NCBI GenBank assembly: GCA_022592445.1
Contig: JABYQR010000007.1
Coordinates: 248,001-312,000 of the forward strand
Reading direction: 5' to 3'
DNA length: 64,000 nucleotides
Source of the DNA: Cytidiella melzeri
Lineage: Eukaryota > Basidiomycota > Agaricomycetes > Polyporales > Irpicaceae
The position numbers and the translations under genes are program-made. The notes under the pieces were generated by a model. It ran no database searches and was not told the DNA's origin. It saw only the letters and a list, made by a program, of their open reading frames with translations. Numbering within the stretch: position 1 is the stretch's first letter; each line of letters opens with the position of its first letter. Shown here in pieces: positions 45,210-56,568 of this stretch.

Positions 45210-46443
45210 TTAGGCTGCAAGACAGCGTGCGTTCAGTCTCTTCTCTGAAAATGTGTTCGCAGCCCACACGTCGAAAGCTTTGAGGACAGCAAGTGCGGTA
45301 GGTCTCCGCTCAAAATCTTTGTGAAGCAACGGACGGGTGAAGGCAATCAGCTCGGGTACGTTGTAACCGGTCATCTAGACTGGCTTCAGTGAGAGTTCCC
45401 ATAGTCAGCGGTATTGGGCACGCTCACCGCGCATGTCCTGAGAATCAAGACGCCGAGGCCCCATACGTCCGCCTTGTACGGGTCCGTACACTCCCCTCGC
45501 TCTGTTTCCGGGGGTGGATCGGTATTACGGAGCCTCTCGATACGAGGATGAGGTATGCCCTCGTAGCGTCGGCAATTCTCAAAATCGATGTAAGCATAAT
45601 GGTGGTTGTAGTCCGTCAGGAGGTTGCGGACGCTTATGTCAAGATGGGCCATGTGGTGGGAATGCATGAACACGATATGCTGTGAAAAAAGCTGAGGTTG
45701 AGCTGTTGAAGCAAATTTAGGGTGAGAACGAACTCGCTTACTTCTATGCATTGTCGTAAAGCGCCAAGAAAGCTACGGAGCGTGCACGGAACTTCAGCCA
45801 CGAGCTGCGGCGACCATTCCTCCATGACGATGAAGACAAGATTGTCCGCGGGAACCTCGATCAGATCATATATGGCTGCAAGAATGTGTTACTGTGGGTC
45901 CTGGTGAGACTATGGGGGTGCACGTACGTATTGTGTGATTCATGGGATTTGCTCGTATGGGAGAACTAGACAGGTACCGTACCGCGGCATACTCTCTACT
46001 GTAGAGGTGAACGGCTTTGATCACGACCTTCCGTCCGGTTGGGCAGAACGTGCCACGGAACAAATTGTCAGGCTGCCAATGTAAAGGATGCCTCAGAATG
46101 CTACATAGGAAGCATTGGGTAGAGGACATGCACTGACCAGTCCGGCGTCCTTGCACAGTTCGTTCTCATCGGGTGCGCTGCATGCGCGAGCGTAGCCAGG
46201 GAGATCCTTTGTGACGTGTTGGCCTTGGTCGAGCAGACTGTCCCAGTAGTCCTGGTACCATTGTTTGACATCACGGCACGTGTCCAGACGGACTCGGCGA
46301 GCTTCGAGTAGATGGCGGTAAGCACACCAGTTGGGGGCCATGCGATAGTTGACATCTTCCTCGTCGAAAGAGGAGGTGGAGGACGAGGGAGACAAGGGGA
46401 TGTGGCCGTCTCCGGTTGAGTAGGGATGGCGAGTGCTAGGCAT
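45210..46443 (-). CDS. Degenerate protein-kinase-like protein
   Basis: Start MPSTRHPYSTGDG at 46443, stop TAA at 45210-45212, about five short introns. A ~90-residue N-terminal region (YRMAPNWCAYRHLLEARRVRLDT) is followed by a kinase-like fold: RGTFCPTGRKVVIKAVHLYSREY (candidate VxIK lysine), NLVFIVMEEW (hinge), HLDISVRNLL in place of HRDxxxxN, and YIDFENC in place of DFG, then DPYKADVWGLGVLIL (DxWxxG present). The HxD aspartate and following Asn survive, but Gly of DFG is Glu. Such atypical kinase-like genes are expanded in Agaricomycetes. Whether it phosphorylates anything is open. Confidence 0.72.
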
Positions 46444-46931
46444 GGGGACTGGGTGCGGTTGTATCTGCGTGAAGTGATAAGCATGGCGGCGCGAAGGGTG
46501 TTATATGTTGTCTGCGGAGGAGTGAACATTGATCTCGGATTAGGAAAGCGAGCTTTAGCAGCGACAGTGCGTGACAATTACCTCCAAGCGGACGAAAAGA
46601 TTTCCTAGTGGACTGGAAATATGTAGTGTGCGACCATCGCACTCGACCGTGTGCGTGGCCCTCGACAACTGAAAATCTTGCCTCAAAAGGAAACACGGGA
46701 GTGCATTCCGTCGCCGATTTTGGCTGAATAGCTCTCACCGTCGCAAGAGGCAGACCCGGAGTCCTCGGCGGGTTGCAGTGCCAGGAAACAAACATACGGT
46801 CAACTACGCGCAGCCTCAAACTCGTCGTACTACTTTCAAGCATTGCCCAGCAAAAAATCATTATAAAGAGAGGCACGCTCGCACAGGCGCCCCAGCTAAC
46901 CTCTTCAGCTTCGGCCAATCATCAGCGCCAC
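46444..46931. promoter_or_regulatory. Divergent promoter region, kinase-like gene / RRM protein
   Basis: 488 bp between opposite-strand starts. Open frames in it continue from the RRM gene's leader but have no independent support. Confidence 0.45.
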
Positions 46932-47640
46932 ATGGAGGAAGGAGCAAAGTCAAAGAAAACACTCTTCGTCGGCAACATCGCAGACGACGTCGACGAGACT
47001 GTCTTGCTAGAGACGTTTGGCACATTTGGTACCCTCTTCACCGTCTCATTCCTCCCAAACACACGCTCACTCTACTGCCGTACTACAGGCGACGTTATAG
47101 AGGTTCAGATCCCTCCTGCCACAACCGACCCCAATCGGCAGACCGGTCAGTTCGCTCCTAATCCAAAACCCATGTCCACATCAGCTGAAAACCAGTTGAC
47201 AGAGGAAAGACACAAGGGCTACGGCTTCGTAACCTTCTCCTCACCTGCTGACGCACAGGATGCCATCGACAACATGGACCTGAACGAACTCCGCGGAAAG
47301 GTCATCAAAGTCAACCTCGCCCGACCCACGAAAATCCCCGTGCAAGGCATGGGCAACAGAGCCGGTGAGCGTCGCACTACATTCCAATTCCAACCGTCAC
47401 CTCACCCTGTTCTACCATGAAAACACAGTCTGGGAATCCGAAGAATGGCTCAAGGCGCATGCAAAACCTCTCGCACGCAGTGGAGGTACGTACGCCAGAC
47501 AAGTTCATTCTGCGGCTCGGGCTCTAAACATGTATCCCATAGGTGCCGCGCTCCGAGGACAGCGAGAAGGCTCTGCAGACGCTGCGGATGGCACGGAACA
47601 AGCAGACGGTGAAGACGAGGGCAACGCCATGGAGGAGTAG
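46932..47640 (+). CDS. Single-RRM RNA-binding protein (CYP33/PPIE N-domain-like)
   Basis: Proposed CDS join(46932..47028, 47089..47364, 47429..47485, 47543..47640), 175 residues. One RRM at about 10-100: RNP2 TLFVGNIAD, beta2 FGDVIEVQIPP, RNP1 HKGYGFVTFSSPADA, and the end KVIKVNLARP. The pattern (DDVDETVLLETFGTFGDVIEVQIP) is like the RRM of cyclophilin E/CYP33, but no cyclophilin domain follows; the protein continues WESEEWLKAHAKPL into an acidic tail. Two introns (47029-47088 and 47486-47542) are stop-free with lengths divisible by three; the first would insert 20 residues inside the RRM if retained. The role is probably RNA binding near the spliceosome, by analogy. Confidence 0.82.
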
Positions 47641-48427
47641 CTCGCACAATCCTACTATCCCCTCAGTCAATATGTCCACGCTGTTTGTCCTCCCTTGCCG
47701 CAGCATCTTTCGGTACCGCGCTGCGGTGAGCGCAGCGCCCTACACGAGCATCATCTCCCGCGCAGTCAGGCCCATTTCATGATGTACAGTAACTCACGTC
47801 CGATGTCAGTCACCGGGAGGGTCCTCCGTAGTCTCGAGGCCTCGAGCTCTAATATATACCAAAACCTTGAACAAAACATTGGGTCGCGTTTTCAGTCGGA
47901 ACTGATGGAGGAGGTAAGGCCGAGCTGCATCCACATTCATCAGCGCATCTTGGACCTCATGCTAATGTACCACACCGCCAACGTCACACCGTCGCCAGGA
48001 AGACGGAAAACAAAGTCAGAAAAGGGAACGAAGAGTCTCTCTATCGTGGCTGTCGTCCTTCGATGCCCACTCGTCAATGAAAAGCCTCGCAGAGAGAAGG
48101 AGATGCGAACAAAGTCTACTCATAAACCTCGGGTCAACCACCGGAAAATTAGAATTTCGAATCGACGCCAGGTGCGCGATATTGAGGCGATGCCGTAACG
48201 ACAGCTGCATCCTGCGCGTCGGTGTCAACCCTGGGCTTGATTATCAAGAAAGTCAAAGGTCTGGCGCCACCTCACAACATGCTACATGCATACAATACAA
48301 GAGGTCATTAAATACCGTGTGTGTTCAATTTTTTTTTTCCTGCCAGGCGATACACATACCTCAACCGTCTACCGAGGATCGTACGAGTTCCAAGCCGCAG
48401 TCGGCGGTTCAGTCAATGCAGAGTCAT
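47641..48427. other. Convergent intergenic region
   Basis: About 790 bp between the RRM-protein stop and the GYP7 stop. One plus-strand open frame (47695-48198) is present but shows no domain, no conserved motif and no clear intron or promoter signals, so I do not annotate it. Confidence 0.45.
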
Positions 48428-51400
48428 TCATCGTGCGGTCTTGAGAAGCTCCCGGAGCTCTTCGCTGAATTGGGGTATCCCAGTCTTCAAGCGTTCTGTT
48501 TGAGAGCTCGACTTGAGCGAGCTCTTGTCGCTCGCCACATTGCGTCGGCGGAGGTCTCCTCCTGATGCCTCCCCTTCGGCTCGGCGCCGATCCATATCCG
48601 CCACTAGCTGCGTGAACGATAGGAAGAGAACCTCTGCTTGAGCCAACGTGCTGTCAAGGTCGATAGTCATGCTGAGCTCATTACAATACTATTGAAAATA
48701 GAAACAACCAGGCATATCAGTACAGATCTTCCCACCGCCACAGGGGAACACACCTTCAAGATCTCATCGAACTGTGCGACCAACAACATGTCAAGAGATA
48801 AGAAGGTTGCATGACGCGAGTGGTGCCCAAAAGACTGACCTCGACCAGGTACCGCATGATCACCTCTCGGTGCGATTCCAACACGGCAAGCGCGACAAAG
48901 AGCACGAAAGAGGTGCTATAATAGTCCGTCCACAGGTTTTCCCACAGCCGAAGCACGTCCTCGAATGGGAATTCCCGCTTAAACGCAATAAGGATCCACC
49001 TGACGCGTCGTTAGTAAACTCGCGACAGCCACCGTTATGAAAAAACTACCGGAAGCAGAAGAATAAGTTCAATGACTCCGTTTTCTCTGCATACGAAGCA
49101 GAATCAGCTTTGCACCTCCAGGAGAAAACATTCGGCACGTTGACAAACGCACCTAGGTGCCGGTATAGCTCCGGGTCCATCACAGCGATGAGCTGCTGAA
49201 GGGTCGAAAGCTGCTTCTTCATGCCGCTCTGATCACGCAAGAAGTTCTGATTCTGTGCGTGAAGACAGCGTGAGCAGGCATATGGTTAGAGTCACGAGAC
49301 TTACCATTCGATTCATAATCTCCACGAAGCACCAAAACGTCAGCTCCTCGTCGGCGCCAGTGGCAACGTACACCGGTGCGCATAGATCGGACATTCCTTG
49401 CACGTAACCTTGGAAAAATCAGGTGCACAGCATTGGCAAGAGCTCGAAACAATGAGACGTACCCAGTTCTTTATCATAAAAGTTATACGTCAACAAAACG
49501 GTTCCTAAACGCTCAATGTGCTCGTTTGAGGGTGCTTGCGCTCCGATATCACTTAGGCCGGGGGATATCGTAGAGAAACGCATATGCATGCCCTTCTCAT
49601 CTTCAGTGACGTCTAAGGTAGGTGTTGTTGTAGCAAATAGCGGCTGCGTACGATCTGTTCGTCGGCAGTCTACATCTATGCGATGTCGCTCCTGCACCTC
49701 ACGTTAGCAATCTTGGTACAAAACGGAAACAAAATCAACTAACCTCAAGGACATCTTGCCTCTCGAATACCTCCGGAACGCCCCACCACTCATCTTTGAG
49801 ATCGCGGTATTGTTTTCTGTTGTTGTGATGAGTACAGTAGACGGAATGAAACCATTCAATTACCGTTTTGCCTCCCATGATCCCATTCTCTGAGCTTGTG
49901 ATACGTTCCAAGGGTACACACCCAGGAGGAATGGCCATATCTTCTTCCTGAGATCCCCTTCAGGATTAACGCCTCTCCTGAAAATTTCCCGCTTCATCGA
50001 TTCCAAGCTCACTCGTGGTGTCCCGTCTGGCCCAAACCATTCCTGCCACATCTTCTCGTCCACAGAATGTGTGGGGTCTCGAGTCGTCTTCGGCGTTGGT
50101 AAGTTGGTGGTAGATTGGAGCAGTTCAAAAACACCCAGGGATGATGTTTCGGAGGGCAATTCTTCAGTGGAGGTCGGTACTGTCTGCGCCTCCCTTCGTC
50201 TGGACCGTTCACCTTCTTCCGCAACTATCCGAGCCCAACGAGCGAGATACACACGGGCACTTTCGAACTCTCCTACGCCGCCTTTCTCCACCCAGCTACC
50301 CCATTCTAGGTCGCCGTTGGCGTTCACAAGACTTTTGACAGGATCCGGCAAATGCGGAATAATAGGCTTTGCTAGCGGGTGAGAGAGAATCTGTTGGGCG
50401 GCATGAGTGGCATGCCTCGTAATCTGCGAAAACGATTGCAGGAGGGCTAGTCGAGCCTGTGATGGTGCGCTCGAGGACGAAGTTGGAGGTGAATGAAGGG
50501 AGCGATGCAAAATTGATGATCTCTCCGAGTAGGGGTTGACAGGTGAAGATAGAGGTCGCGGTCGGCGGTGAGCCGGTATGGGAGAGAATGAGTTAGCATA
50601 TGAGGACTGTGCAAGGATATTGTCGACTGCGTCATCAGCGAAAAGCTGTGATGAATGTGCTTCGAGATCTTCCCGAGAGGGGTCTACTAAGAACAGCGTG
50701 GGCTGCAGATTGGACCGTAGGATGTGCGCATGAGTGCGAATGCGCGCCATCAGGTCCTCTCCACCCCATGAGATGCCAGATTTTGTACCCAAGGAAGAGG
50801 CCTGCTGTGGAGGGTACGAATTATGCTTCGTGTCGGCGGGCGACTTCTGCGTGAGCGTGAAGGAGCGAGATTCGTCGTCATGGAAGTGCAGGGTTGGTAG
50901 TGTTGTCCCGTTGAGGAGGTTGATGGCCACCGAGCCGTCTGCAAATATAAGGCTGGTTAGAACTAGATTATGCAGCGGCACCAAATGTTTCCGCCGCCGT
51001 CATACGGTGGTAATTAATAAAGAGGCGGTATGTGGCGTCATAGAGGAGAAAGAGTGAGATGGGTTGCGAAACTGCCGAACGCACGCAAGACGCGTCGCAA
51101 GTGGACTGCGCATTTCGCGCCGTACAGTTCGGAACTGCCAGTAAATTCACAGCCACAAGCTGGGACTTGTCAAGGCTCAGTTATACCGCCTCGCTGACGT
51201 AAACGAGCCACGCATTGCGGAATGGAACCAAGAAATGCAACTTACTCCATGAGGACAAGGACGGCGGGTTGACAATCAAGGAGTAAATGGATGACAGCGG
51301 GACTGAAAAAGCATATGTCTCAGGCCTTGACAAAGGCATGTCAATGATGACGGCATCTGGGATACGACACTTAGTTTGGCGAAAGCAAAATGGGACGTCT

Positions 51401-51858
51401 GAACGAACCGTCGTCTTCCTCATCTACCACTGTTCTCTCTTCGATCTTTATAAATTTGTCCCACTCGGTTTGACCCTTCTCACTGAGCAGCGTCTCAGGT
51501 AGCCAGGCAAGAAGATATGACGGGTTCACGGCCTCCTGTTACACAATGGAGTCTGTTAGGAGTGATTATGGATACACAGCAGCTACCCACCCGTTTCACG
51601 AGGGCCACGAACCCGGGGATATTGTCTCGTGCATAGGCTGTTGGGTTCACATAGACCTTGGACTTGCTATACAAGAGTCTGTATCTGCTCCCTTCATGGT
51701 GATCGGTGTCGTCTTGTATTGGCTTGATTTCCACCATCGAATCGGAGAGCTAACGGCTGGTTAGCTCGCTGCCAAAATCAGAGAATAACATGACTAGAAC
51801 AGACCGATACCACAGCAAAGGACTCTTCAAAGGATTGAGAATGCTCAGCCAAGGTCAT
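48428..51858 (-). CDS. GYP7: GYP7-type Rab GTPase-activating protein (TBC domain)
   Basis: First exon MTLAEHSQSFEESFAVVS from the ATG at 51858, spliced over 51750-51804 to LSDSMVEIKPI. The N-terminal third resembles the PH-like Rab-binding region of TBC1D15/GYP7 (YRLLYSKSKVYVNPTAYARDNIPGFVALVKR, LLAWLPETLL, YAFSVPLSSIYSLIVNPP). The C-terminal TBC domain shows EIFRRGVNPEGDLRKKIWPFLLGVYPW, RIDVDCRRTDR (catalytic Arg finger in the IxxDxxRT motif), GYVQGMSDL (Gln finger), FWCFVEIMNRM and FPFEDVLRLWENLWTDY. It turns Rab/Ypt7-class GTPases off at endosome/vacuole membranes. The gene ends ...ELLKTAR at 48428. Confidence 0.9.
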
Positions 51859-52052
51859 CAAGGGTCAGGCTATATAAGAGGTTGAGGACAAAAGCTGCGC
51901 CTGCGGTGGCGGACTAGCGAAGGAACGTCAGAGCTGATAGGCGCTCTCGAATCACGCTTCACTGCAGTCTCGCAGCACCTTTTGCGCGTGCGCCGTGCGA
52001 CCTCCTCCATTCTCGACTGCGGCCCAGTCGCCAACTTCCAACTGCAACCAGA
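51859..52052. promoter_or_regulatory. Shared divergent promoter GYP7 / SNRNP27
   Basis: 194 bp between opposite-strand start codons. A CTATATAAG sequence at about 51870-51878 is too close to the GYP7 ATG (about 12 bp) to be its TATA box. Confidence 0.5.
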
Positions 52053-53042
52053 ATGTCCTCGCGCTACGACGGCAGAAGGAGAGAATACGACAGAGGTGAC
52101 TACGACAGAGACCGTGATCGTGGCCAGAGACACGGCGACCGCCCACCACCACCTCCACCCAGACGCGATGGCAGGAGCAGATCCAGGAGTCCTAGGCGGG
52201 GTGCTCCAGACAGAGACAGAGACCGTAGACCGACTGGTGAGTCGTCGCGTATTTTTCTTACACATTGTGGGTTGTGACACCTTCGCATAGACCGAAGAGA
52301 CTACGTTAGGGACGATCGCAGAGACAGGGATAGAGGTTTTCGCGACGATAGGAGACGTGATGACCGAGATAGAGACCGAAGGGACCCTCAGCGCGAGGAC
52401 AGGCGCGAGCCCAGAGAATCAGAACGCGACAGACGGGAACCCCCCAGAAGAGACGCAGAGCGGGAACGTGTAGGTGATCGCGGCCTTGACAATTCTGAAA
52501 AAGCCAGTGGCAGGACGGGGCCTTCACTTGGTGACTACGACGGGAAACACACAGGCGGTTTAAATGGTGAGCTGCATTCACACTCAAAGTAACGTCTCCT
52601 GTTCACTCAATACGTCTGCTAGGCTCTGAGGAGCCGCAGTCCAGACAGCTATCTGAGATGCCAACAGAAGATGGGGAGGAAGTTGAACCCATGGACGCCA
52701 CGAACGACGACGACGCTGCCATGATGGCTATGATGGGCATGAGTGGCTTTGGATCCACGAAGGTTTGCGGCTAACTGTGGACAGGCCACTTTTGATTCAT
52801 TGTTGGTTCTTCATGCAGGGTAAACATGTGGAAGGTAACCAAGAAGGAGCCGCAAGTGTCAAGAAAATGCGAACATGGCGTCAGTACATGAACAGGCTAG
52901 TTGTAACATGCTCACGTCCTATGTCTGCTAATGGGACATTTTCTGCAGGCGTGGAGGATTCAATAGGTCAGAGCGACATCATTGCACGATGATTTTTTTC
53001 CCTCATGGCCATCTTTACAGACCACTGGACAAGATCAAGTAA
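52053..53042 (+). CDS. SNRNP27: U4/U6.U5 tri-snRNP 27 kDa protein (SNRNP27)
   Basis: Proposed CDS join(52053..52236, 52291..52566, 52623..52762, 52819..52895, 52949..52966, 53021..53042), 238 residues. The N-terminal two thirds are an Arg-Asp/Arg-Glu/Arg-Ser repeat region (RDRDRG, RSRSRSPRR). The C-terminal core is the diagnostic SNRNP27 domain: MMAMMGMSGFGSTKGKHVEG, AASVKKMRTWRQYMNR, RGGFNRPLDKIK-stop. It is a tri-snRNP component acting at 5' splice-site handover. The two last coding exons are 18 and 22 nt. The intron before the 18-nt exon must start with GC (52896) to keep the conserved MNRRGGFNRP reading. Confidence 0.92.
52896..52948 (+). other. Probable GC-AG intron in SNRNP27
   Basis: The donor reads AACAG|GCTAGT and the acceptor TTCTGCAG, 53 nt. 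Only this junction, followed by the 18-nt exon 52949-52966, yields M-N-R-R-G-G-F-N-R-P. The nearby GT at 52902 gives an in-frame stop after the next exon. Confidence 0.75.
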
Positions 53043-53651
53043 TGGTTCACTCGTTCTCTCATCTGTTGTGGAACCTCTGCTGGTTATTTCGGTGCATTTC
53101 TCAGTTAAGTTTTGTTCCTACAATTGAACGATAACACCTGCCGCTACTCGCAATATAACAGCGCTACGTGACATTCACTCGTATGGTCGCCTGTACATTC
53201 CCAAGGACATAGGTGAGCTTCTGACAGTTATTGATGCCTTCATTGCACATTCTTTTGTGTCCTATTATGGGATATGGAGCTCATGTAAGTGCTGGAGACA
53301 TTGATTTGGTATTTTCAGCACAATGTGCTGAGCGCCGAGTTTATACGAACACCCATAACCCGTAGTATCCATCGGTTGCCACACTGGCAGAAGATACTGA
53401 ATTGTTGTTCTCACGAGATTGTAGCCCTATCAAGTCTCTTGTCCACAATTGAGAATGGACTTGCTGGCCCCTCCAAACTGAATCATAGAGTCCAATGAGT
53501 ATTGAATACTAATGGGTAAACACATGCGATCGTCGAGATAGAGGGAGTGTAGAACATTGTAGGAGAGACAAAGAACGTTGAGTCATGGAGTGGCGGAAGG
53601 AGAGTGAGGAAAAATCTCCGAGACCGTCACAGCAACGATCGCTCGAGTAGA
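53043..53651. other. Convergent intergenic region
   Basis: 600 bp between SNRNP27 and the eIF1 3' end. Only short open frames; nothing recognised. Confidence 0.5.
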
Positions 53652-54223
53652 CTAGAAACCGTGGATCTTGATCGTGGCCTTTGGTATGCCCTCTTCAACG
53701 AGAAAAGTGGAGATCTTGAGTCGCTGGTCCCCCTGAAGTTGAATAACCTGTCCAGCCTCCTCGTCTTCGACTAAAGTACCGTTGCAAGCAAATTCCTGGC
53801 ATGGTAGGGACGATGTCAGAGTCAGAATACGGGCAGTCGCCGATTGTGCGGCGATGAAACCCCCCAAAACATACCTTCTTGAAAGCCTTCAAAAGTTTCT
53901 TGGCATCGTATTCTGCAGTGGAGGGTGGGAGTCAGAAGTTTTTCCGCTTGGCGCAGCACTTATGTGTGTGTGACTCACCCTTGGGGAGGCCCTGAAGAGT
54001 TGTCAGGGTCTTACGTCCGTTCCGTTGCTGGACACGAACGTGGATGTAGTTGGACTGAGATCCGACGTCGTTATTTGCGGCAGCAAGAGCGTCACCCTCG
54101 TCAGCGAAGGGGTCTGTTGAAGGGCAAAAGAGAGTGTGCATGTCAGTGCCATGCGCGCCCCTTTGGATCGATTAACAAAAAGCGGCTCTACTGACCAAAA
54201 GTGGCAAAGTTCTGCACGTTCAT
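53652..54223 (-). CDS. SUI1: Translation initiation factor eIF1 (SUI1)
   Basis: Four or so small exons encode a protein of about 113 residues. It starts MNVQNFATFDPFADEGDALAA and continues NYIHVRVQQRNGRKTLTTLQGLPKEYDAKKLLKAFKKEFACNGTL, EAGQVIQLQGDQRLKISTFLVEEGI and KATIKIHGF-stop. This is the full eIF1/SUI1 fold at normal family length. It binds the 40S subunit near the P site and controls start-codon selection. ATG at 54221-54223; stop CTA/TAG at 53652-53654. It shares a 237 bp divergent promoter with the FYV7-like gene. Confidence 0.95.
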
Positions 54224-54460
54224 GCGACGAGCGTAGAGTACAAGGGCAGGGAAAGTTGGAACTGAGAGGCTGAGTGGGGGTTGTTTTGTGAGAGAGAGAC
54301 GAAAGAGAGAGGAAGATGAACAAGAGATGATGACGGAAACCAACAGAGTGGGAACGCGCATATATATGCAGGCTGGCCTGGGTTATGTAAGCAGCTGTAG
54401 ATCTCTCTAATTCGGTTTTCTACCACACCTCGACTCACACTCAACGGCATAAAGGACTAT
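54224..54460. promoter_or_regulatory. Shared divergent promoter eIF1 / FYV7-like
   Basis: 237 bp between opposite-strand ATGs. It contains a TATATAT element at about 54360-54366, roughly 140 bp upstream of the eIF1 ATG and 95 bp upstream of the FYV7-like ATG. It pairs a translation factor with a probable ribosome-biogenesis gene. Confidence 0.5.
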
Positions 54461-55254
54461 ATGGCAGGCACAGCAGCAGCAGGACAGAAGAGAAGGAGAC
54501 CACCGACGTTCCAGCACCTGCCTCTCAATCGAGGTATGGCAATCTTCGCACAGTATCTTGTTCATGTCGTCTGACATACCAATGCAACACAGCCAAAAAG
54601 CTCAAGCAATCCTGGGTCGAGAACCAGAAGATTAAAAGCAAGTGGAAGGCTCAGAAACGGAAAGAGGGTCTTCTCACGACCAAGTCGTTTTCACCGGCCT
54701 CAGAAGAGGACGGAGACGAAGGTCACGGATCTGAGAACGAAGACGACGACAGTCCGGACGGCTCAGACTCGGACCAGGAAGATGCTGACGATGCTTCTGT
54801 GCGGGAGGAGAGTGGAAATGAAACGGGAAATGAAGAAGATGAAGACCGTGGAAGTGGCAACGAGGATGCGGATGAGAAGGACATATCCGTGCAGTCACGA
54901 CCGTCTTCCCGTGGCAGTTTGGCAAACAGAGGAAACCTTCGCTCTCGAGGTGGTGGGACATCAACAACGACTCAGAGCGGTCGGTCGAGGCAAGCCAAAG
55001 GAGATGGCCAGCAAGAAGAACCATCGCTTCGGGAACTGCAGAATCAGGCCTACTCTCGGTCTTCACTGCACACTTTCAGGTCAGCTTCATCACGCAGACA
55101 CCATGGTCCTAGTACGAGAGACTTCAACGGAAGAGGGCGTGGACAAGGGGGACATCTTGGTGATGCTCGAGAGAGAGGTCGCGGAAGAGGACAGCCTGAC
55201 ATGCGATTACGAATGAACGCCATGTTGGAACAGATCAAGAGGAATTATGCGTAA
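54461..55254 (+). CDS. Probable rRNA-processing protein, FYV7-like
   Basis: Proposed CDS join(54461..54533, 54593..55254), 244 residues. The basic N-terminus (RRPPTFQHLPLNRAKKLKQS and KIKSKWKAQKRKEG) is followed by a long acidic Glu/Asp/Ser stretch, an RG-rich segment (RGRGQGG, RGRGRGQ) and a short C-terminal helix GQPDMRLRMNAMLEQIKRNY. That last block resembles the (K/R)GQPxMxxRMxxLLxKI end of Fyv7/CCDC59-type rRNA-processing proteins (40S maturation). The match rests on short segments, so the name is tentative; nucleolar location is inferred from composition. Confidence 0.6.
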
Positions 55255-55390
55255 CATCAGCGACGGAAACTCGATGCTTAGACATGGACTCCCTAGCATT
55301 ACCGTGACATAAAAGCCGTAAGGAGCATTTTGCTGCCGTTTATTCGTAGTATGAACGGAATTACACGGCGAGGTCCAATTATATAAACTG

Positions 55391-56568
55391 TTACTTGGAT
55401 CTGTTTTCTTTCTCGGGGTCGTCGACAACCATTTCCTCAGTTCCGCCCGATGTCGACGCTTCTGGCTGGGACTGCTCTTCCACCGACAGCTCCTCTGAGG
55501 ATTTAACGAAACGCTCGCCTAGAGTCAACGGTTTCGTAGGTGCCACGGGAATTGACGTCGTCGACGACAGTGGCTGCGGGCGGTCGCTAAGATGTCCGGG
55601 GCTTGGATCATCGAGTTCATCTACCAGACCCAAAGCTTTATGATCAAGGCTCGCAGATCCTGCAGGTGGGATAATGGAGGCGATGTTGCCAGTTTCAGCT
55701 GCTGGAAGGGATAGCGGTGATGGTGGGGGACTGCGGGATTGGGACCGTCGAGCATCATCATGTAAGAAGGGGATAGGTGAGAACATGGGAGTCGCTGGAG
55801 CCGACGATGATAGCAGCGGGACAATTGAAAGTGCCATGGCTGTAGGTCTTGCGCTGTCTTTATCGTTCGAGACGGGGAATGTGTCCCACGTAGACGTGAC
55901 CAAGGTAGTCCTTTCGATAGCTCTCAAATATTTTCCAAGGAACTTGTATTCTTTTCGAGGATGTAGACATAGCTCGCATAGACGTTGAATTGTAAAGGGA
56001 GCACTGCCAGCGCCTCTGATTAGTACTACCTAGTGAAGTTTAGATGAACGCGCACCCGTCGAGCTCGTCCAATTGAGCATATATCGCTTCCTTCATGCAT
56101 ACGGCCTCATCCTGCGTCAAAATTGCCTTGGGTGCTTCATTGGGATTGTTCGGGTTGCGAGGGCGCGGTGGAAATGGCGGCAATTTCAGTCCTCCGGATG
56201 GCATTTGGCGAGAAGGTGACACCAACTGAGGAGTTGGCAGCGCGTCGTTTGACTGCGATAGATATAGGGAGATATTCTTTACTATGCGTTCAGCTAGCTG
56301 ATGTCGAGTACATGCCAAATGAATCGCGCACCTTGTCAAGCTTATGCTTGATAATGTCTCGAAGTCGCGTCCACGCCGTTCTGAAAGGGCTATAAGCACT
56401 TTGGAAACCCGTGTGCCAGCACAGTATTCACTTTACTTCGTCTGTGGACGCGATTTGCTCCAACACTTCATCGTGTTCTGCCAGCTCGAAGGATGATTAA
56501 TATGTCTCAATTGCAAAGCGCACACGTCGCATACCTGGGAGCCATTGGAAGGACTTGTTTTCAGACAT
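55391..56568 (-). CDS. PPP4R2: Protein phosphatase 4 regulatory subunit 2 (PPP4R2/PSY4)
   Basis: Start MSENKSFQWLPEHDEVLEQ at 56568, spliced to EQIASTDEVKTAWTRLRDIIKHKLDK. The second junction uses donor GTGAAT and acceptor CCTTTCAG; this restores the family's W-x-x-L-x-x-I-I-K-x-K-L segment. Then ILTQDEAVCMKEAIYAQLDELDG, APFTIQRLCELCLHPRKEYKFLGKYLRAIERTTLVTSTW (the signature block), and a ~150-residue disordered Ser/Pro tail ending DPEKENRSK. It targets the PP4 catalytic subunit, with roles in DNA-damage recovery and splicing-related processes in other eukaryotes. Confidence 0.87.

Noticed and set aside
47695..48198. 167-codon plus-strand open frame after the RRM gene
   Set aside because: No motif, no conserved-looking block, and it starts inside another gene's 3' region. 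Likely chance.
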